Assembly (NCBI RefSeq): GCF_014279815.1 | Contig: NZ_CP047941.1 | Span: 620,001-684,000 of the forward strand | Length of the DNA stretch: 64,000 nt | DNA from: Synechococcus sp. NOUM97013 | Lineage (GTDB): Bacteria; Cyanobacteriota; Cyanobacteriia; PCC-6307; Cyanobiaceae | Direction: 5' to 3' | Shown: positions 62,495-64,000 of the stretch, piece by piece | Layout: each line of letters starts with the position of its first letter | Position numbering within the stretch: position 1 is the first letter of the stretch | The notes under the pieces: generated by a model | The model's input: the letters and a program-made list of their open reading frames with translations, nothing else | Databases searched by the model: none | Told to the model about the DNA's origin: nothing | Position numbers and translations under genes: made by a program

Positions 62495-63358
62495 GTGGGA
62501 CAGGCGGTTGATCTGATTTCCAGTCGTCGCAATCCTTTGATTCGGCGTCTGCGGTCTCTGGCTTCACCGTCGGGTCGACAGCAGGACGGGCATCTGCTGC
62601 TGGAAGGCACCCACCAGCTTCAGGAGTTGATGGCTTTAAAGCACCAGCTTTCGGAGCCTGTTCAAGTGTTCGCAACGACGGAATGGCTCGATGCCCATAC
62701 GGCATTTCTGCAGCCCCTCTCGGACTCCATCCGCGTGCAGCCCATGTCGGATGAAGCCCTTAAAGCGGCGCTGTCCACGGTGAATCCCGATGGTGTGGCC
62801 TGTTTGCTTTCCCTTCAGCGGTTGCCATCTCCTGGACCATCACCGTCGTTCGTGCTGGCGCTTGATCGTGTTCAGGACCCCGGCAATCTCGGCACCTTGC
62901 TGCGCACTGCCCTTGGGGCTGACATAGAGCAGGTGTGGCTGGCGGCTGGTGCTGATCCGCTCGCTCCGAAAGTGCTGCGTTCTGCGGTCGGCGCTGTGCT
63001 GCGCGTGCCTTTCCGGCGCTTTGGGCCCACTCACGATGTCGGTGTGGAACAACTCGCCGCTCAACTGCGTCAGGCCCGAGAGCGAGGTCTTCAGGTGGTG
63101 GGCACCCTGGTGCCCGATTCGGCCGTGAGTTTTCCTGTGATCCCCTACTGGGAACTGGATTGGTGCCAACCCACGGTGTTGGTGCTCGGCAATGAGGGAT
63201 CAGGCCTGCACCCGATGCTCCAGGCCTGTTGCAGCCACGGTGTGACCCTGCCCCATAGTCCACACCTGGAGTCGCTGAATGTGGCAGCTGCAGCAGTTCC
63301 TCTCCTTCTGGAACGTCGACGAGCGACAATGACCGCTTCCACGCAGCACTCCGGGTGA
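62495..63358 (+). CDS. TrmH/SpoU-family RNA methyltransferase
   Basis: This 287-residue protein starts at GTG with an AGGAGAG site about eight bases upstream. It has the SpoU knot motifs LALDRVQDPGNLGTLLRTA, LVLGNEGSGLHPM and VTLPHSPHLESLNVAAAAVP, and an N-terminal substrate-binding part (SSRRNPLIRRLRSLA). It 2'-O-methylates a ribose in rRNA or tRNA; the exact target cannot be told. Its stop overlaps the lpdA start by four bases. Confidence 0.88.
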   Translation: MGQAVDLISSRRNPLIRRLRSLASPSGRQQDGHLLLEGTHQLQELMALKHQLSEPVQVFATTEWLDAHTAFLQPLSDSIRVQPMSDEALKAALSTVNPDGVACLLSLQRLPSPGPSPSFVLALDRVQDPGNLGTLLRTALGADIEQVWLAAGADPLAPKVLRSAVGAVLRVPFRRFGPTHDVGVEQLAAQLRQARERGLQVVGTLVPDSAVSFPVIPYWELDWCQPTVLVLGNEGSGLHPMLQACCSHGVTLPHSPHLESLNVAAAAVPLLLERRRATMTASTQHSG

Positions 63359-64000
63359 GCGACGCCAGTTTCGACTTCGATGTGATCGTGATCGGCGCCG
63401 GCTATGGCGGTTTCGATGCGGCCAAACATGCCGCGGATCACGGTCTGAAGGTTGCGATCGTCGAATCGCGTGACATGGGCGGGACCTGCGTCAACCGCGG
63501 CTGTGTTCCCTCCAAGGCTTTGCTGGCAGCCTCCGGCCGGGTTCGTGAGCTGGCCGATGCCGAGCATCTGTCTGGTTTCGGTATCCATGCAGCTCCCGTC
63601 CGGTTTGAGCGCCAGAAGATTGCAGACCATGCCAACGAGCTGGTGGCCACGATCCGTAGCAATCTCACCAAGACCCTCGAGCGGGCTGGCGTCACCATCA
63701 TTCGCGGTAAGGGACGGCTGGCGGGCTCTCAACAGGTGGGTGTCCGTGAGGTCAGCGGTGTGGATCGGGTGCTCACAGCCCGTGATGTGATTCTGGCCAC
63801 GGGGTCTGATCCTTTTGTTCCTCCCGGAATTGAAACCGACGGTCGCAGTGTGTTCACCAGCGACGAAGCGGTGAATCTCGAGTGGCTGCCGCGCTGGATC
63901 GCCATCATCGGCAGTGGCTACATCGGCCTGGAATTCGCGGATGTTTACACCGCGTTGGGTTGCGAGGTGACCATGATCGAGGCCCTCGACCGGGTGATGC
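63355..64000 (+). CDS. lpdA: Dihydrolipoyl dehydrogenase, N-terminal part (runs off window)
   Basis: Starting at GTG 63355 the open frame covers 215 codons to the window end. It has the FAD loop FDVIVIGAGYGGFDAAKHAA, the redox disulfide in DMGGTCVNRGCVPSKALL, ATGSDPFVPPG and the NAD loop IAIIGSGYIGLEFADVYTA. It is the E3 subunit of pyruvate dehydrogenase or the glycine cleavage complex. The disulfide spacing (C-x4-C) and surrounding residues favour lipoamide dehydrogenase over glutathione or mercuric reductase. The 3' end lies outside the window. Confidence 0.92.
   Translation, partial: MSDASFDFDVIVIGAGYGGFDAAKHAADHGLKVAIVESRDMGGTCVNRGCVPSKALLAASGRVRELADAEHLSGFGIHAAPVRFERQKIADHANELVATIRSNLTKTLERAGVTIIRGKGRLAGSQQVGVREVSGVDRVLTARDVILATGSDPFVPPGIETDGRSVFTSDEAVNLEWLPRWIAIIGSGYIGLEFADVYTALGCEVTMIEALDRVM

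Overview
The window looks like a chromosome segment of a marine picocyanobacterium of the Synechococcus type. The backbone genes point that way: the start of a probable chlG, a PetP-like cytochrome b6f subunit, menG/ubiE, a paired clpP and clpR, cbiB, a PIN-TRAM protein, and the division/wall cluster miaB-ddl-ftsQ-ftsZ. The backbone is GC-rich and tightly packed, with many 1-4 nt start/stop overlaps. It is interrupted by two blocks of foreign character.

Layout. (1) 1-2.6 kb is backbone: chlG start, petP, hisF, a small membrane protein, menG and a conserved small protein. (2) 2.63-13.44 kb is an integrated element of about 10.8 kb. It sits between a 15-codon remnant of glyQ on the left and intact glyQ on the right. 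The 16 bases TTCCAGGACATCATCA are present at both junctions. Both ends carry clustered copies of GGGATCAAC plus one inverted copy, as expected for arm sites of a tyrosine recombinase, and the outer copies lie the same distance from the core at each end. Inside are a full-length tyrosine recombinase, a second catalytic-domain recombinase, a run of tiny overlapping minus-strand genes that includes a ribbon-helix-helix protein, a zinc-ribbon protein, and an AT-rich two-gene cargo (polysaccharide deacetylase and formyltransferase). The cargo is flanked by two diverged copies of a short repeat. A recurring half-palindrome (ACGAC..TCTC / GAGA..GTCGT) lies ahead of several element genes.

(3) 13.4-16.4 kb returns to backbone: glyQ, comEC and tRNA-Ser(CGA). 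(4) 16.4-36.5 kb is an AT-rich island beginning directly after tRNA-Ser. It has two long gene-free stretches, an FkbM methyltransferase, a PhyH-type dioxygenase and an unusual oxidative cluster: an MFS carrier, three very large multicopper oxidases (1477, 1187 and 1175 aa), a GMC flavoprotein and two ABM-like small proteins. Each giant oxidase combines three-domain laccase copper motifs with FG-GAP-like repeats and a His/Met-rich segment. The cluster's function is not established; extracellular oxidation of metals or phenolics, or oxidative tailoring of a metabolite, are the plausible readings.

(5) 36.5-64 kb is backbone: a sugar transferase, cbiB, ilvC, clpP/clpR, PIN-TRAM, hemW, panB, ftsZ-ftsQ-ddl-miaB, a DgcA/DgcN-like pair suggestive of D-glutamate catabolism, an amidohydrolase, an FAD oxidase, folC, argD, murA, a TrmH-type methyltransferase and the start of lpdA. 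tRNA-His and two tRNA-Leu genes lie among them.

The two most interesting items are the element that uses the 5' end of a tRNA-synthetase gene as its integration site, and so supplies glyQ with a new promoter and first codons, and the giant multicopper oxidase island beside tRNA-Ser.
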